From: Streptomyces sp. NRRL F-2580
GTDB taxonomy: Bacteria; Actinomycetota; Actinomycetes; Streptomycetales; Streptomycetaceae
DNA length: 64,000 nt
Assembly (NCBI RefSeq): GCF_000720115.1
Contig: NZ_JOIR01000035.1
Location: 62,001-126,000, forward strand
Direction of reading: 5' to 3'
A model generated the notes under the pieces. That model was not told where the DNA came from. It saw only the letters and a list, made by a program, of their open reading frames with translations, and did no database searches. The position numbers and the translations under genes were made by a program. Positions 17,009 through 25,611 of the stretch are shown here, piece after piece (positions within the stretch are counted from its first letter, which is position 1; every line of letters begins with the position of its first letter).

Positions 17009-17565
17009 CTATCGCCGGACCCAGATCAGGATGGCGGCGAGGTGGAGGGCGGCTTGGTAGGTGATGGCGAGCTTGGCGGTGCCGTTCGCATGGCCAGACC
17101 TCGCCACTGCTTGAGCCGGTTGATGCATCGTTCAACGGCGTTCCGCTGCTTGTGGGCCTCGCCGTCGAAACCTGGCGGCCGGCCTCCGGCACGGCCCCGC
17201 TGCAGGCGGTGACCGACCTGGTCAGCGGGCTGGGGACTGACAGCCTGGATGCCACGCCGACGTAGGTGTCCGCGAATGGCGCGGGATGAGTAGGCGCGAT
17301 CTGCAAGAACGGCGACCGGTCGGGTTCTCGGTCTTCCGAGGCCGCCCCGCGGGACCCGGATCCTTGCCATGACGGCCTCGAAGGCTGGGGCATCACCGGC
17401 CTGACCTGCGGTGGCATGGAAGCCCAGCGGCCGGGCGTGGCTGTCGCTGGCGAGATGGACTTTCGTACTCAGACCGCCGCGGGAGCGTCCGAGTGCGTGA
17501 TGGTCGGGTTCCGACCGGCCGGGCGCCCCCTCTTCCTGGTAAAGGCGGCATGCTGGTGCGCCCGG
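17009..17565 (-). pseudogene. IS5-family transposase, 5'-truncated and frameshifted
   Basis: Read leftwards, AHQHAAFTRKRGRP is followed after one frameshift by HHALGRSRGGLSTKVHLA, VAVLADRAYSSRAIRGHL and NAVERCINRLKQWRGLAM. After a second frameshift comes TAKLAITYQAALHLAAIL, to a stop at 17009. These are the second and third catalytic blocks of an IS427-group transposase. The N-terminal third is missing because the element now abuts the relaxase remnant. It is inactive. Confidence 0.75.
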
Positions 17566-18388
17566 CCCTCCTCGGCGAGGGCCGGCACCCGGACGCCGAC
17601 CGGATCGAACGCGAGCTCCTGGAGGTGGGCGCCGATCCGGCGAAGGCGCGGCGGGCGACGGTGCTGGGCAGGCCATCGAGCACAACCAGTCGGCCGAGAG
17701 GCCAAGCAGCGGAGGCCCTGGCTGGCGATGGACCTGGTGTTCCGGGCCCCGTCGACGGCGCACATCGCGTGGGCGCTCGGGGATGACGAGCCCCGGCTGG
17801 TGCTGGAGCTGTGCCAGGACATCGCCCCGGGACAAGACGCTGGCGTGGCTCGAGGACGCGGTCGCGGAGATCCGGTGGAAGAGCGGTGGCAAGAGCCGCG
17901 CCCGGATCCGCGACGGACTGATCGTTGCGGTCTTTCGGCACTACGAGTCCCGTGCCGTCGATTCGAGGCCCCTGCTTCATGATCATGCCGTGGTGTCCAT
18001 CCGCGGCCGGCGGCCGGACGGGAGGTGGGGCAACCTCTCGGCGGGCGCCCTGATGACACACATCGTCGCGGCCGACGCCCTCTACACCTTGCTCTTCATG
18101 GAGGAGGTCTCGGCCGGGCTCGGGTGGGCGTGGGAACCGCGCGAGGTGACGCCCGGCCGTCGCCCGGTCGTGGAAATCGCCGGGATCGACCAGCGGCTCA
18201 TCGGCTGGCCGTCCACCCGCCGCCAGCAGATCGAGGACGCGCTGCCCGTCCTCACGGCCCAGTACGAGGGGCGGCAGGGGCACCCACCGGGGGAGCATGC
18301 CGCCTACGCGCCGGCCTGCCAGGCCGCCGACCAGACCCGCATGCCCAAGCGCACAGTGTGGGAGGCCGAAGCCCATACCCATCATTGA
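17566..18388 (+). pseudogene. MobF-type (TrwC/TraA-like) relaxase remnant
   Basis: Reading rightwards, LLGEGRHPDADRIERELLEV, then LAMDLVFRAPSTAHIAWAL, are in two frames. A third frame carries KTLAWLEDAVAEIRWKSGG, GLIVAVFRHYESRA, PLLHDHAVVSIRGRRPDG and PRQVTPGRR-like sequence (here PREVTPGRRPVVEIAG) to a stop at 18388. HDHAVVS holds histidines of the metal-binding triad of MobF relaxases, which nick the transfer origin of conjugative plasmids. The N-terminal catalytic tyrosine region and the C-terminal helicase are both absent, and there are two frameshifts. It marks an old conjugative plasmid or element, later cut by the IS5 copy. Confidence 0.7.
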
Positions 18389-18553
18389 CGGTTACCTATC
18401 TCGCGGCCGTGTGACTTCCTGTTAGGAGGCGGCAGGCGGCCGTCAGCGTCCTCATGAGGGAATGTGACCACCTGGACGGGGAACTACCTCACGCCGAACT
18501 GACCGAGGTGGGGAGAATGGGCGACCGCCGCCACCCCAGGTCGGGCGGTCGGA

Positions 18554-19369
18554 TCAGCGAGCCCAGGGCAGTCGTACGGCCTCGATCTCCGAGTCGTTGA
18601 GGAGGGCCTCGACGAGCGGCGCCGGGCCGGCGACCTTGGTGGCCCACAAGTCGTAATCCGTACACAGGGCCCAGGACCGGTCGTGGGCCCAGAGGTTGGA
18701 CGGGCTCCAGAACTCCTCCTCGGGGTGGTCATACAAGGCCTTGGCGTCCGTGAGCCGGCCAGCCCGGACGTGCAGGTTGTCGAAGTCCTCGGCCCTCTGC
18801 CCCAGCGGGGTGTAGTAGGCGAGGCAGCGGGTGTCCGGGCCCTGAGGGCTGTGCTCGGTGAGGATCTCGATCAGTCGGTTCCAGTCGGCACGGTCCAGGC
18901 TGCCCTCGGAGGGCGACGCGATACCGACCGGCCAACCGTCCGTCTCGTGGAGCGAAGGGAAGGACCTGGGGCAGGGCAGGAACCCCTCGGGGGCCACGGG
19001 GTCTCCGGTCCGCATGGAGAGTTCCGCCCAGCGCAGACGGCGGTAGCGTGGTCCGGGGTCCTCGCCCGTCCGCTTGGCGAAGGTGTTCGAGAGGTCGGTG
19101 AACACGTCCGCCGGGTCGAGACCCGGGATGATCTCCGGGCTGGTGGCGTTCCAGTTCAGGAAGGCACGCTGGTACTCGACGTACGACATCTCGAAGGGCC
19201 CGAGTTCGTGTTCGTACATGGCGTGGAGCACCCAGGCCGCATCAGGCAGCGGTGGCGGCATGAAACCGGTGAGCCCGTCGTCGGCGGCCAGTGCACGAAG
19301 CCAGTCAGTCTCCGCGGCTGCGGCGAGCGGCCAGCGGGCGGTCGCCAGAGCGGCGGAGGTCTCATACAT
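18554..19369 (-). CDS. Conserved hypothetical protein of Streptomyces
   Basis: ATG at 19369; 271 residues, soluble, no signal peptide or membrane segment. The N-terminus is alanine-rich (SAALATARWPLAAAAETDWL). The rest is mixed alpha/beta with many aromatic residues (ELGPFEMSYVEYQRAFLNW, HETDGWPVGI, NLWAHDRSWALCTDYDLW). The repeated W and acidic residues suggest an enzyme or immunity-like protein, but I recognise no family. There is no operon partner; an IS5 copy lies 39 bp upstream of its start. Confidence 0.7.
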   Translation of the reverse strand: MYETSAALATARWPLAAAAETDWLRALAADDGLTGFMPPPLPDAAWVLHAMYEHELGPFEMSYVEYQRAFLNWNATSPEIIPGLDPADVFTDLSNTFAKRTGEDPGPRYRRLRWAELSMRTGDPVAPEGFLPCPRSFPSLHETDGWPVGIASPSEGSLDRADWNRLIEILTEHSPQGPDTRCLAYYTPLGQRAEDFDNLHVRAGRLTDAKALYDHPEEEFWSPSNLWAHDRSWALCTDYDLWATKVAGPAPLVEALLNDSEIEAVRLPWAR

Positions 19370-19407
19370 CAGCTCAGGATATGAGCGCAGATCCGGTGCT
19401 GCTCAGG

Positions 19408-20323
19408 GGGTCCGTCTTCAAATGATCGTTCGATGATGGATCATGGTCTCGTGATTCGTCGTCATGAACTGACTGATGCCGAGTGGGAGTTGCTGGCCCC
19501 GCTGATACCGAGGGCCGGCAGGGGCCGGCCTCGGGCGGAGGACCGCAGGGTCATCAACGGGATGGTCTACAAGATCCGGACCGGGGTTTCCTGGCGTGAC
19601 CTGCCGGAACGTTACGGCCCGTGGAAGTCGGTCTACACCCGCTTCCGCCGCTATGCCATCGACGGAGTGTTCACCCGGGCCCTGCAGCAGATCCAGGCGC
19701 AGGCCGACGCGGCTGGTGACATCGACTGGCTGGTCCAGATCGACTCCACCATCGTCCGCGCCCACCAGCACGCCGCCGCCACGGGGCGAAAAGGGGGAAA
19801 CATCGGGCGGACGAAGCGGACGATCACGCCCTCGGCCGATCCCGCGGAGGCCTGACCACCAAAATCCATCTCGCCTGCGATGGCCGCGGCCGGCCCCTGG
19901 CCGTACTGCTGACTCCCGGCCAACGGCACGACGGCATCTGCGCACGACCTCTGCTCGAACGCATCCGGGTGCCCCGCACCGGCCTTGGCCGGCCCCGCTG
20001 CCGACCGGACCACGTCATCGCCGACAAGGCCTACAGCTCGCGGGGATTCCGCGCCTACCTGCGCCGACGCGGCATCGGGCACACCATCCCGGAGAAGAGA
20101 GACCAGAAACGGCACCGCCACAACCGAGGCCGGCGAGGCGGCCGACCGACGGGTTTCGACAGCAAGATCTACTGCCGTCGCAACACGGTCGAACGCTGCT
20201 TCAATCGACTGAAAGGCTTCCGAGGCATCGCCACCCGCTACGAGAAGACAGCCACCTCCTACGAAGCAGCGGTCACACTCGCATCGCTCCTGCTCTGGGC
20301 AAGATCGGTTTGAAGGTGGACCC
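19408..20323 (+). mobile_element. IS5-family (IS427-group-like) insertion sequence, possibly intact
   Basis: GGGTCC near 19408 and GGACCC at 20318-20323 begin imperfect inverted repeats: with the right end reversed, about 18 of 25 positions match, including CTTCAAA and GATC. The full transposase is present as two overlapping frames. No target duplication is obvious, so one flank may have been rearranged. The right end lies inside the 3' end of a lipoprotein gene. Confidence 0.75.
19433..20313 (+). CDS. IS5-family transposase made by -1 frameshifting
   Basis: The first frame (19433-19855) encodes RRHELTDAEWELLAPLIP, GVSWRDLPERYGPW and the first catalytic block QIDSTIVRAHQHAA. Around AAAAGGGGGAAA (about 19790-19801) the coding sense moves to the -1 frame, which continues DDHALGRSRGGLTTKIHLA, HVIADKAYSSRGFRAYL and RRNTVERCFNRLKGFRG to TGA at 20313. 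The purine run is a plausible slippery site, and two-frame transposases are normal in this group. All DDE blocks are present, so the enzyme may be active. Confidence 0.75.
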
Positions 20324-20921
20324 TAGTGTCTGTGTCGGCCGGCTTGCCCGACGCTTTCACCCAGTTCTCGATCTGCTTTCGCGTCTGGGAATCCCCGATG
20401 GTGATCCGCGAGGTTGCTGGGATGTTGGCGGCTTGTGTGACGGTGACCTGACCGCGAGCTTGTTCCGGGGCACCTTCACCGGAGGCGTATTCAATCACCA
20501 TGGCGTTCTTACTGCACAGGAGGGATGCCCAGACTCTCTGGTTTCCGGGGCCTGAGGCGCTGTTGTAGGGGCCTGCCGGGTAACCGTTGCTTCCCTGGCC
20601 ATTGGCAGGCCACTTCGAGACCAGATGAATTTGATTCACCTTAGGGTCTCCTTTGGAAGCGGCCAGGATTCCACAGGAATCGTTATTCACGTAGGCGATA
20701 AGGCGATTCTGGCCATATTGAAGCTCGGAAAGAATCTTGACGGGGTCTGATATGTCGGCCAGTGGATCGCCAGAGACGGAAATCGCTTCAAGTTGAGCCA
20801 GAGGGGCGAATTGGATGCCATTCGGGGGCGTTTCACCGTCGCGGCGACCGCCGCTTTCACACCCTGCGATGAAGAAAATGAAGGCAGCCCCGATGGCTAG
20901 AGTCCGATGATTTCGAGCCAT
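20259..20921 (-). CDS. Lipoprotein whose C-terminus was replaced by an IS end
   Basis: ATG at 20921 follows GAGGTG. A lipobox (FFIAGC, Cys about residue 21) follows a short hydrophobic signal. The extracellular part includes YGQNRLIAYVNNDSCGILA, QIHLVSKWPANGQGSNG and ASLLCSKNAMVIEYASGEG, with two cysteines likely to pair. The native sequence reads to KASGKPADTDT. From there it enters the IS5 inverted repeat and ends 22 residues later inside the IS. It probably still makes a lipoprotein with a foreign tail. It follows a decayed secreted-protein gene by 40 bp. Confidence 0.65.
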   Translation of the reverse strand: MARNHRTLAIGAAFIFFIAGCESGGRRDGETPPNGIQFAPLAQLEAISVSGDPLADISDPVKILSELQYGQNRLIAYVNNDSCGILAASKGDPKVNQIHLVSKWPANGQGSNGYPAGPYNSASGPGNQRVWASLLCSKNAMVIEYASGEGAPEQARGQVTVTQAANIPATSRITIGDSQTRKQIENWVKASGKPADTDTRVHLQTDLAQSRSDASVTAAS

Positions 20922-20960
20922 GGGGCTGCACCTCATTCAGGTCGTATCTTCAGCGCTTCG

Positions 20961-21530
20961 TTACTGCGTCCACTGATTGAAGCAGACGCCCACAGGCTTG
21001 TAGGCCCAGACCCTCTTCCCCGTAGGCAGGTCGCCGCCGGCACCGGACCAGGCCTCGCCTTCCTATATGTGGTAGAGCGGGAAGGCCTGGATGGCCCCCA
21101 CTCGCCTTCGAGCACCTCGGAACGCGACTCGTTCTTGACACCGTAGGTGCTGGTGACGCTCCAGCCCAGGCCCGCCGAGATGTACTTGAGGTCGACGTTG
21201 ATCTCCCTCGTGACGGTGGCGGCCACGCTCTTGTCGACCGACAGGACGAATGATGTCGGTTCCGCAGGACTGGGCGATCCAGTGGCCGTTCTTGATTCGA
21301 TAGAAGACGTCCGCGCCTGTCGGTGCAGGGGCTACCGGAGAAGCAGTCTCGGCCGACAGCTGACTGTTTCCGGCCGGTGCCTCAGTCCGCTCGACCACGG
21401 TGTTCGGGCCCGGGGTGAAGAACTTGCCGTCCGCGGAGGTCGAGCTGGTGGGGACGCCTAACGGAGAACTACCTTCCGCATGGGACACCCCAGCCCCCTG
21501 GTTGCAGTCAGGGCGGCAGTCGCACCCGAT
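20961..21530 (-). pseudogene. Secreted beta-rich protein, two frameshifts and one stop
   Basis: The reading GVSHAEGSSPLGVPTS, then GADVFYRIKNGHWIAQSCG, switches near 21250 to FVLSVDKSVAATVTREINV and LGWSVTSTYGVKNESR. It returns to the first frame as AIQAFPLYHI, meets TAG, and continues EGEAWSGAGGDLPTGK and VWAYKPVGVCFNQW to the stop at 20961. The order KSVxATVT...YGV...FEVxEG...AFPLYxxYE...YKPVGxCxN is like secreted Streptomyces proteins of unknown role. The coding sense is clear but broken three times. Confidence 0.55.
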
Positions 21531-21587
21531 ACAGCCAGAATCTTGGTGATTTCACGCGGCCTCAAGGGTTGCCGCTTCAAACATTTG

Positions 21588-21836
21588 CTATTTAGTGGCT
21601 GCGCGCAATGAAGTGCTGACGAAATTGGCCTCTGTGGCGAATCTCCGCCCTGCCGTAATTCCCGTTCCGTACTTGACGGTTTTCTGGCACTGCCGAGCCC
21701 TCTCGGGCGGCTCCGAGTACGACGCCGCCATGGCGCTGAGACTGCCTTCGCAGTCGCCGGAGGCCAGGGCCCGCACGCCGGAGCCGCCCCACTCGCTCGC
21801 AGCGCCAGCAGACTCGCTCCGTACCCCCGTCGGCGA
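21588..21836 (-). pseudogene. C-terminal fragment of an unknown protein
   Basis: The frame VRALASGDCEGSLSAMAAS then YSEPPERARQCQKTVKYGTG, RFATEANFVSTSLRAATK ends at 21588. Codon use looks genuine, but there is no start with a binding site and the upstream frame is closed. Two cysteines and the YSEPPxRARQC motif may help a search. I do not recognise the family. Confidence 0.35.
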
Positions 21837-21859
21837 GTGCGATCAGGGCTGTACGAACG

Positions 21860-22226
21860 TGACGCATCGGACGCGCGCTGACCGGGGTGTCCGGGCACCG
21901 ACAGGACGTGGACGGCCCCCTCCGCGCCCCGGCGGGTGTACGCGTGCACGGGATGCCCCTCGTCCAGCGCCCGGACCGCGGGGGCGGTCTCGGTGGTGGG
22001 GCCGTCCAGGAGATCCGTCGTGCCGGCTGTGGCCACCCGTTCGTTCCTGCCGCTGCGGGAGGTCAGGTCCACGGCCGCGGCGTCGCACATGGTCCGGAAC
22101 ACGAACCCGGCGAGCTCCCGCCAGGCTCCCGCTCGTCGGACGACGTGCCGACCTGCGCGAGAGCCTCCTCCATCGCGCGCAGGCGTGCCTCCAGGCCATC
22201 CCGGTCGTGCCTTTCACCAGCCCAGC
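21860..22226 (-). pseudogene. GAF-like sensor-domain fragment
   Basis: HDRDGLEARLRAMEEALAQV, then after one frameshift WRELAGFVFRTMCDAAAVD, TSRSGRNERVATAGT and EGAVHVLSVPGHPGQRA. A helical lead-in followed by CDAAAVDL...ERVATAG fits a GAF domain from an actinomycete sensor or phosphatase. The remainder of the gene is absent. Identification rests on pattern only. Confidence 0.35.
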
Positions 22227-22340
22227 GTTATTGCCTGACCTCGGGCAAGGCGGGGTGACGGCGTCGCGGTCGGCGTCCGGACCGCCGAGCAGCCCGGACG
22301 AGTGGGCGGCGCCCGGGTGTTCGTGCGACCTGTGGCGCGA

Positions 22341-22580
22341 TCACGCCCCGTCCGGCGCGGTCGTACGCGCGACGATCGGAGCGGTCCGCGCCGCAGGCGA
22401 GCCCCGTTCGCCGGACCCGGCCGTGCGGGCGCACCGGCAGACGGTGCCTTCGGGCGCGGACGCCAGCGCCCGCTGCCGCCGGACGTGGCGGGCGCGCAGT
22501 ACTGCGTACAGCGCGGCGGTGGCGACGCCGACGGCGCACCAGGCGCCGAGGATCACGGCGATCGTGGTGAGGACGGCCAC
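22341..22580 (-). CDS. Small single-pass membrane protein
   Basis: GTG at 22580 is preceded by GAGGAGCACCC. The 79-residue product starts with a membrane helix (LTTIAVILGAWCAVGVATAA) and has a basic, cysteine-containing cytoplasmic tail (RARHVRRQRALAS, CRCARTAG). No family is recognised. The neighbours on both sides are relics. Confidence 0.5.
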   Translation of the reverse strand: MAVLTTIAVILGAWCAVGVATAALYAVLRARHVRRQRALASAPEGTVCRCARTAGSGERGSPAARTAPIVARTTAPDGA

Positions 22581-22807
22581 GGGTGCTCCTCGGGTGGGAG
22601 TCGGCGGGAGCAGCGGCAGGGGAGACGGCCGCCGGCGGAGGCATGCGGGCCGGGGGCACCGGGTTCGACCGCGGCCGCCGGACGGTGGGGTGACTCGCCG
22701 CGTAGCACGATGCGTTGTCCTTGCCGCCGGTGCCGAGGTGCGCACACGCGCCGAAGAAGGCACACGCGCCGAGGAACGCCGATACATCTGCGACGAGAAG
22801 AGTCACC

Positions 22808-23042
22808 ATGAACCGCCTTCGGGCAACGATCGTGAGCGGCGCGGCCGTTGTGGCCGCGGACGCCATGCCCCGGGGAGCGTCACTCGGCAGCGGAGTGTCG
22901 AAGCCGGCCGGGCCGTGTGGTGCTCACCGTGAGGGACAAGTACCCCGAGCGCGTGGACTTCACGCTGCCAACTGCCCCACGAGAGGGGAGTATCGGGGTG
23001 TTCCCCCGCCGCCGAGGCCGTGTCAGCAGCACTGCCAGGTGA
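22808..23042 (+). pseudogene. Small secreted protein, frameshifted
   Basis: ATG at 22808 follows GAAGAG and reads MNRLRATIVSGAAVVAA, a signal-peptide start. The mature sense then appears in another frame as GRVVLTVRDKYPERVDFTL then PTAPREGSIGVF. One frameshift in the region 22860-22900 breaks it. The family is unknown. Confidence 0.4.
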
Positions 23043-23898
23043 AGCGGGCCTCCTCGAAGCGGCCCGCCGCCAGGTCGGCCGGGCGCATCAGCCAGTACAG
23101 GGTCCCGACGTCCCCCCACATCATGTCCGCCTCGTGATCGGTGTCGATCTGCGCGAGGAGCACCCACCCGGCGGCCTCGTCGGCCAGGCGGGGGTCCTGC
23201 CAGGAGGTGCCGGGGCCGAGCAGCGCGCCCGCGATCTCCCACTCCACCGCCCCCTGTACGGGCACGGCGTGGCCGCCGAGCCGGTGCCGGGCGCCCCTGG
23301 GATCGGGGTCGAGGGCCCTGAGGGCCTTGGAGAAGGGCCTGGCGTTGACCGGGTGGCCGCGCCAGTCGCGCGAGCCGACGACGTCGCCGAAGGCAGCGCG
23401 CACGCTCGGAGCGTCGTCCGCCGGCACGGTGAGCCCCGCCTGCGCGCTGAGCGGCACCTCGGGGTACGGGGGCAGCCCGGCGGGGGCGGGGTGCGGGTGG
23501 GTGGCGGCGCCGGCCGGGACGTACAGCACCTGGGCGCCCGGTCGGGTTTCGGGGTCCTCGGGGTGGACGAGGGGGTCTTCGCCGTCGAGGCGCCCGTCGA
23601 AGAGGAAGAAGAGGAGCGTCCCGGAGGTGGGCAGGGAGAGGCCGACGTCGCCCGCCGCCGCGAGGGCCGCGCAGTCGAGGGACGCGATGTGCGAGAGCGG
23701 GCCGTTCCCCTCCCACACCGGCCACGGTGTGTCGGCGGGCAGCTCCGGCAGTCCTCCGAGCTGCCCCGCCCGCGGTCCGTCACCCGCGTGCGCCAGGCGC
23801 AGGCCCGGGGCGAGCATCCCGAGCCATCGCGCGGCGTCGTCGGGGGAGAGGAGGCGGTGGGCGAGCTCGTGCAGGGCTTCGGCGGGAGCGTGCGTCAT
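23023..23898 (-). CDS. DUF1963 (YwqG-like) protein
   Basis: ATG at 23898 is chosen; GTG at 23913 in the same frame is possible, and neither has a strong binding site. The 291-residue product contains GQLGGLPELPADTPWP, PLSHIASLDCAAL, LLFFLFDGR and the C-terminal VLLAQIDTDHEADMMWGDVG then LYWLMRPADLAAGRFEEA. GGxPxLPxxxxWP...FxxQIDxxE...MxWGDxGxLYFxI is the DUF1963 signature. The family is widespread and mostly uncharacterised. Its 3' end overlaps the small relic at 22808. Confidence 0.8.
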   Translation of the reverse strand: MTHAPAEALHELAHRLLSPDDAARWLGMLAPGLRLAHAGDGPRAGQLGGLPELPADTPWPVWEGNGPLSHIASLDCAALAAAGDVGLSLPTSGTLLFFLFDGRLDGEDPLVHPEDPETRPGAQVLYVPAGAATHPHPAPAGLPPYPEVPLSAQAGLTVPADDAPSVRAAFGDVVGSRDWRGHPVNARPFSKALRALDPDPRGARHRLGGHAVPVQGAVEWEIAGALLGPGTSWQDPRLADEAAGWVLLAQIDTDHEADMMWGDVGTLYWLMRPADLAAGRFEEARFTWQCC

Positions 23899-24018
23899 GG
23901 ATCGATCATGCACGAGAGCACTGACATCCCCCCGGGAGGTTGGGAACTGCGCCGGCGCCGGGCGCGGACCCTTACGGACCCGCTCGCACCCGTGTCGGCC
24001 GGCGCAGCGCCCGTCCGC

Positions 24019-24294
24019 TCAGCAGGTGCGTCCGACGTAGTGGGCGTTGCTCACCTTGCTGCGCGATCCGAGCCACGTCTTGCCGGGGGCCACGCACTTC
24101 TCGTAGTTGGGCCCGAAGACCTCGACCTCGATGATGACCCGGGAGCCGTCGTTCGTGCAGTGGTTGTAGAAGGAATCGGAGCCCGTGGCGAAGTACCCGC
24201 ACGGATCGGCGGTCGCGGGCGTGGCGGTGACCAGCCCGCCCGCGATCATCAGGCCGGCGGACAGCAGGGCGGTGGCGAGGCGACGAGCGTGCAC
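24019..24294 (-). CDS. DUF6355-like small secreted protein
   Basis: GTG at 24294 follows GAGGAGTTTCC. The 91-residue product has a signal peptide (ATALLSAGLMIAGGLVTA, cleavage after ATA) and a mature part of about 60 residues: CGYFATGSDSFYNHC, then VIIEVEVFGPNYEKCV, KTWLGSRSKVSNAHYVGR and a final C. CGYY...A.YNHCT...G....CV.PG...LG is the DUF6355 pattern, sometimes annotated as natural product biosynthesis protein. The actual role is not known to me. Confidence 0.7.
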   Translation of the reverse strand: MHARRLATALLSAGLMIAGGLVTATPATADPCGYFATGSDSFYNHCTNDGSRVIIEVEVFGPNYEKCVAPGKTWLGSRSKVSNAHYVGRTC

Positions 24295-24479
24295 GGAAAC
24301 TCCTCGGAATTCGGTTGCTGACAACAATGCGATCACCCTAGGCGCCACCCACCTGGCCGAATCGATTCAGCGGTGACCCGACACACCGATAGTGTGAAGC
24401 CGGAACCGGCTGCGTCCACTCGGCGGTAGACGCGCCGACGAATCGCATTACGTGGGCGTCGGCATGGAACGATCTCCGC

Positions 24480-24716
24480 ATGACAGAGAGCTCGAGCCCG
24501 TACATCTCCTCGCCGAGGGTCACAGTGCTGGCAGTGCAGCCCGGCGATCCGCCTTTCCGGATCGTGGAGATCGACGGGGAGATGGTCCGTATGGCGGAGT
24601 CCATGACCGACGTGATCCTGGCTGCCGCGGCCGCGGGAATCACGATCCACGACCTCGACGATCCGGACGCGGTCCGTTGGGTGGGCGGCGGTAAACTCAC
24701 CTGGCGGCTGCACTAG
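24480..24716 (+). CDS. Small conserved hypothetical protein
   Basis: ATG at 24480; 78 residues, no membrane segment. The sequence VLAVQPGDPPFRIVEIDGE, then VILAAAAAGITIHDLDD and VRWVGGGKLTWRL has regular coding character and looks like a small alpha/beta protein known only from Streptomyces. It converges on the NlpC/P60 gene. Confidence 0.6.
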   Translation: MTESSSPYISSPRVTVLAVQPGDPPFRIVEIDGEMVRMAESMTDVILAAAAAGITIHDLDDPDAVRWVGGGKLTWRLH

Positions 24717-24786
24717 CGCCCTGGCCGCCCCGCGGGACGGTCTGCGGGAGCTTCGGGGCGCCGGGGGTTCGGGGCCGGGCGCCGGT

Positions 24787-25284
24787 TCAGGTGGGCCGGC
24801 CGTAGCGGACCTCTGTGCTCCAGATCCGCTCCAGGCGGACGAAGGTGCCTGGGCGTGGAGCGTGCCAGATCCTGTCCTCGCCCGCGTAGATGCCCACGTG
24901 GCCCATGGTCGCGCCGCGGGGGAAGAAGACCAGGTCACCGGTCACGCGATCGGACTTGGGGATGTGGCGGGTGTGCTCGTACTGCTGCTCGGCGGTGCGC
25001 GGAAGGCGTTTGCCGGCCTTCTTGAAGGCGTAGAGGGTCAGCCCCGAGCAGTCGAAGCGTTTGGGCCCGGTGGCGCCGTAGGCGTACGGCGAGCCCTGTT
25101 TGGAGGCGGCCACCTCCACGGCTCTCGCGCCGTAGGGGGCTGCCGCCTCGGCCGGCTCCGCGTAGCCGGTCAGTGCGACGGCGGTGAGCAGCAGTATGGA
25201 GAAGACGGCACGCGCTCTGGGGCAACAGCCCGTGAGGAGAGAGCCCTTGGGGGCCTTTCGGAAGTCGGTCCCGAAGCAGGACAA
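24787..25284 (-). CDS. Secreted NlpC/P60 peptidoglycan endopeptidase
   Basis: TTG at 25284 is preceded by GCGGAGG with 8 bp spacing. The 165-residue product has a hydrophobic signal (AVFSILLLTAVALTGYA) and one NlpC/P60 domain. The catalytic Cys79 is in RFDCSGL, His129 in MGHVGIY and His141 in WHAPRPG. TGDLVFFPRG precedes the histidine as in the family. It should cleave stem peptides in the cell wall. It has no extra cell-wall-binding domain. Nearly 190 bp of untranslated leader may precede it. Confidence 0.85.
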   Translation of the reverse strand: MSCFGTDFRKAPKGSLLTGCCPRARAVFSILLLTAVALTGYAEPAEAAAPYGARAVEVAASKQGSPYAYGATGPKRFDCSGLTLYAFKKAGKRLPRTAEQQYEHTRHIPKSDRVTGDLVFFPRGATMGHVGIYAGEDRIWHAPRPGTFVRLERIWSTEVRYGRPT

Positions 25285-25611
25285 TCGTGATACCTCCGCA
25301 ATCGGTTGGCAGGCGGCAGTTCGGTTCAGATCAGCGGTCCGGTCCTGTTCTCGGTGGAATACGTCGTGGCTTGGCTCTGACGGCGGACCAGTTTTCACCG
25401 ACACAATGCGACTGACGGCCTCGGACACGGCGCGAATTGTCCCGAATTTCCATTCGATTCGAGATAATAGTTATGCATGACTTCCGAACGCGGTCCCAAA
25501 CCCCGCCGAAATCCGGGAACTTCGGAACCGGCCTGCCAACTCCCCGGCGCATACGGCTGAACCGCGCCGCCACGAGGCATCGGGCCACCGCCGAGCGGGA
25601 ACTCAGCACGG
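25285..25611. other. Divergent control region between NlpC/P60 and MHS transporter genes
   Basis: About 330 bp with lower G+C around 25430-25480 (ATAATAGTTATGC), a likely promoter area for one or both genes. I looked for a c-di-AMP (ydaO-type) riboswitch on the minus strand because such leaders occur before wall-hydrolase genes, but could not recognise its conserved core. Confidence 0.4.

Noticed and set aside
25285..25480. A c-di-AMP (ydaO-type) riboswitch before the NlpC/P60 gene
   Set aside because: The leader is long enough and the gene type fits, but I could not find the conserved core. A covariance-model search would decide.
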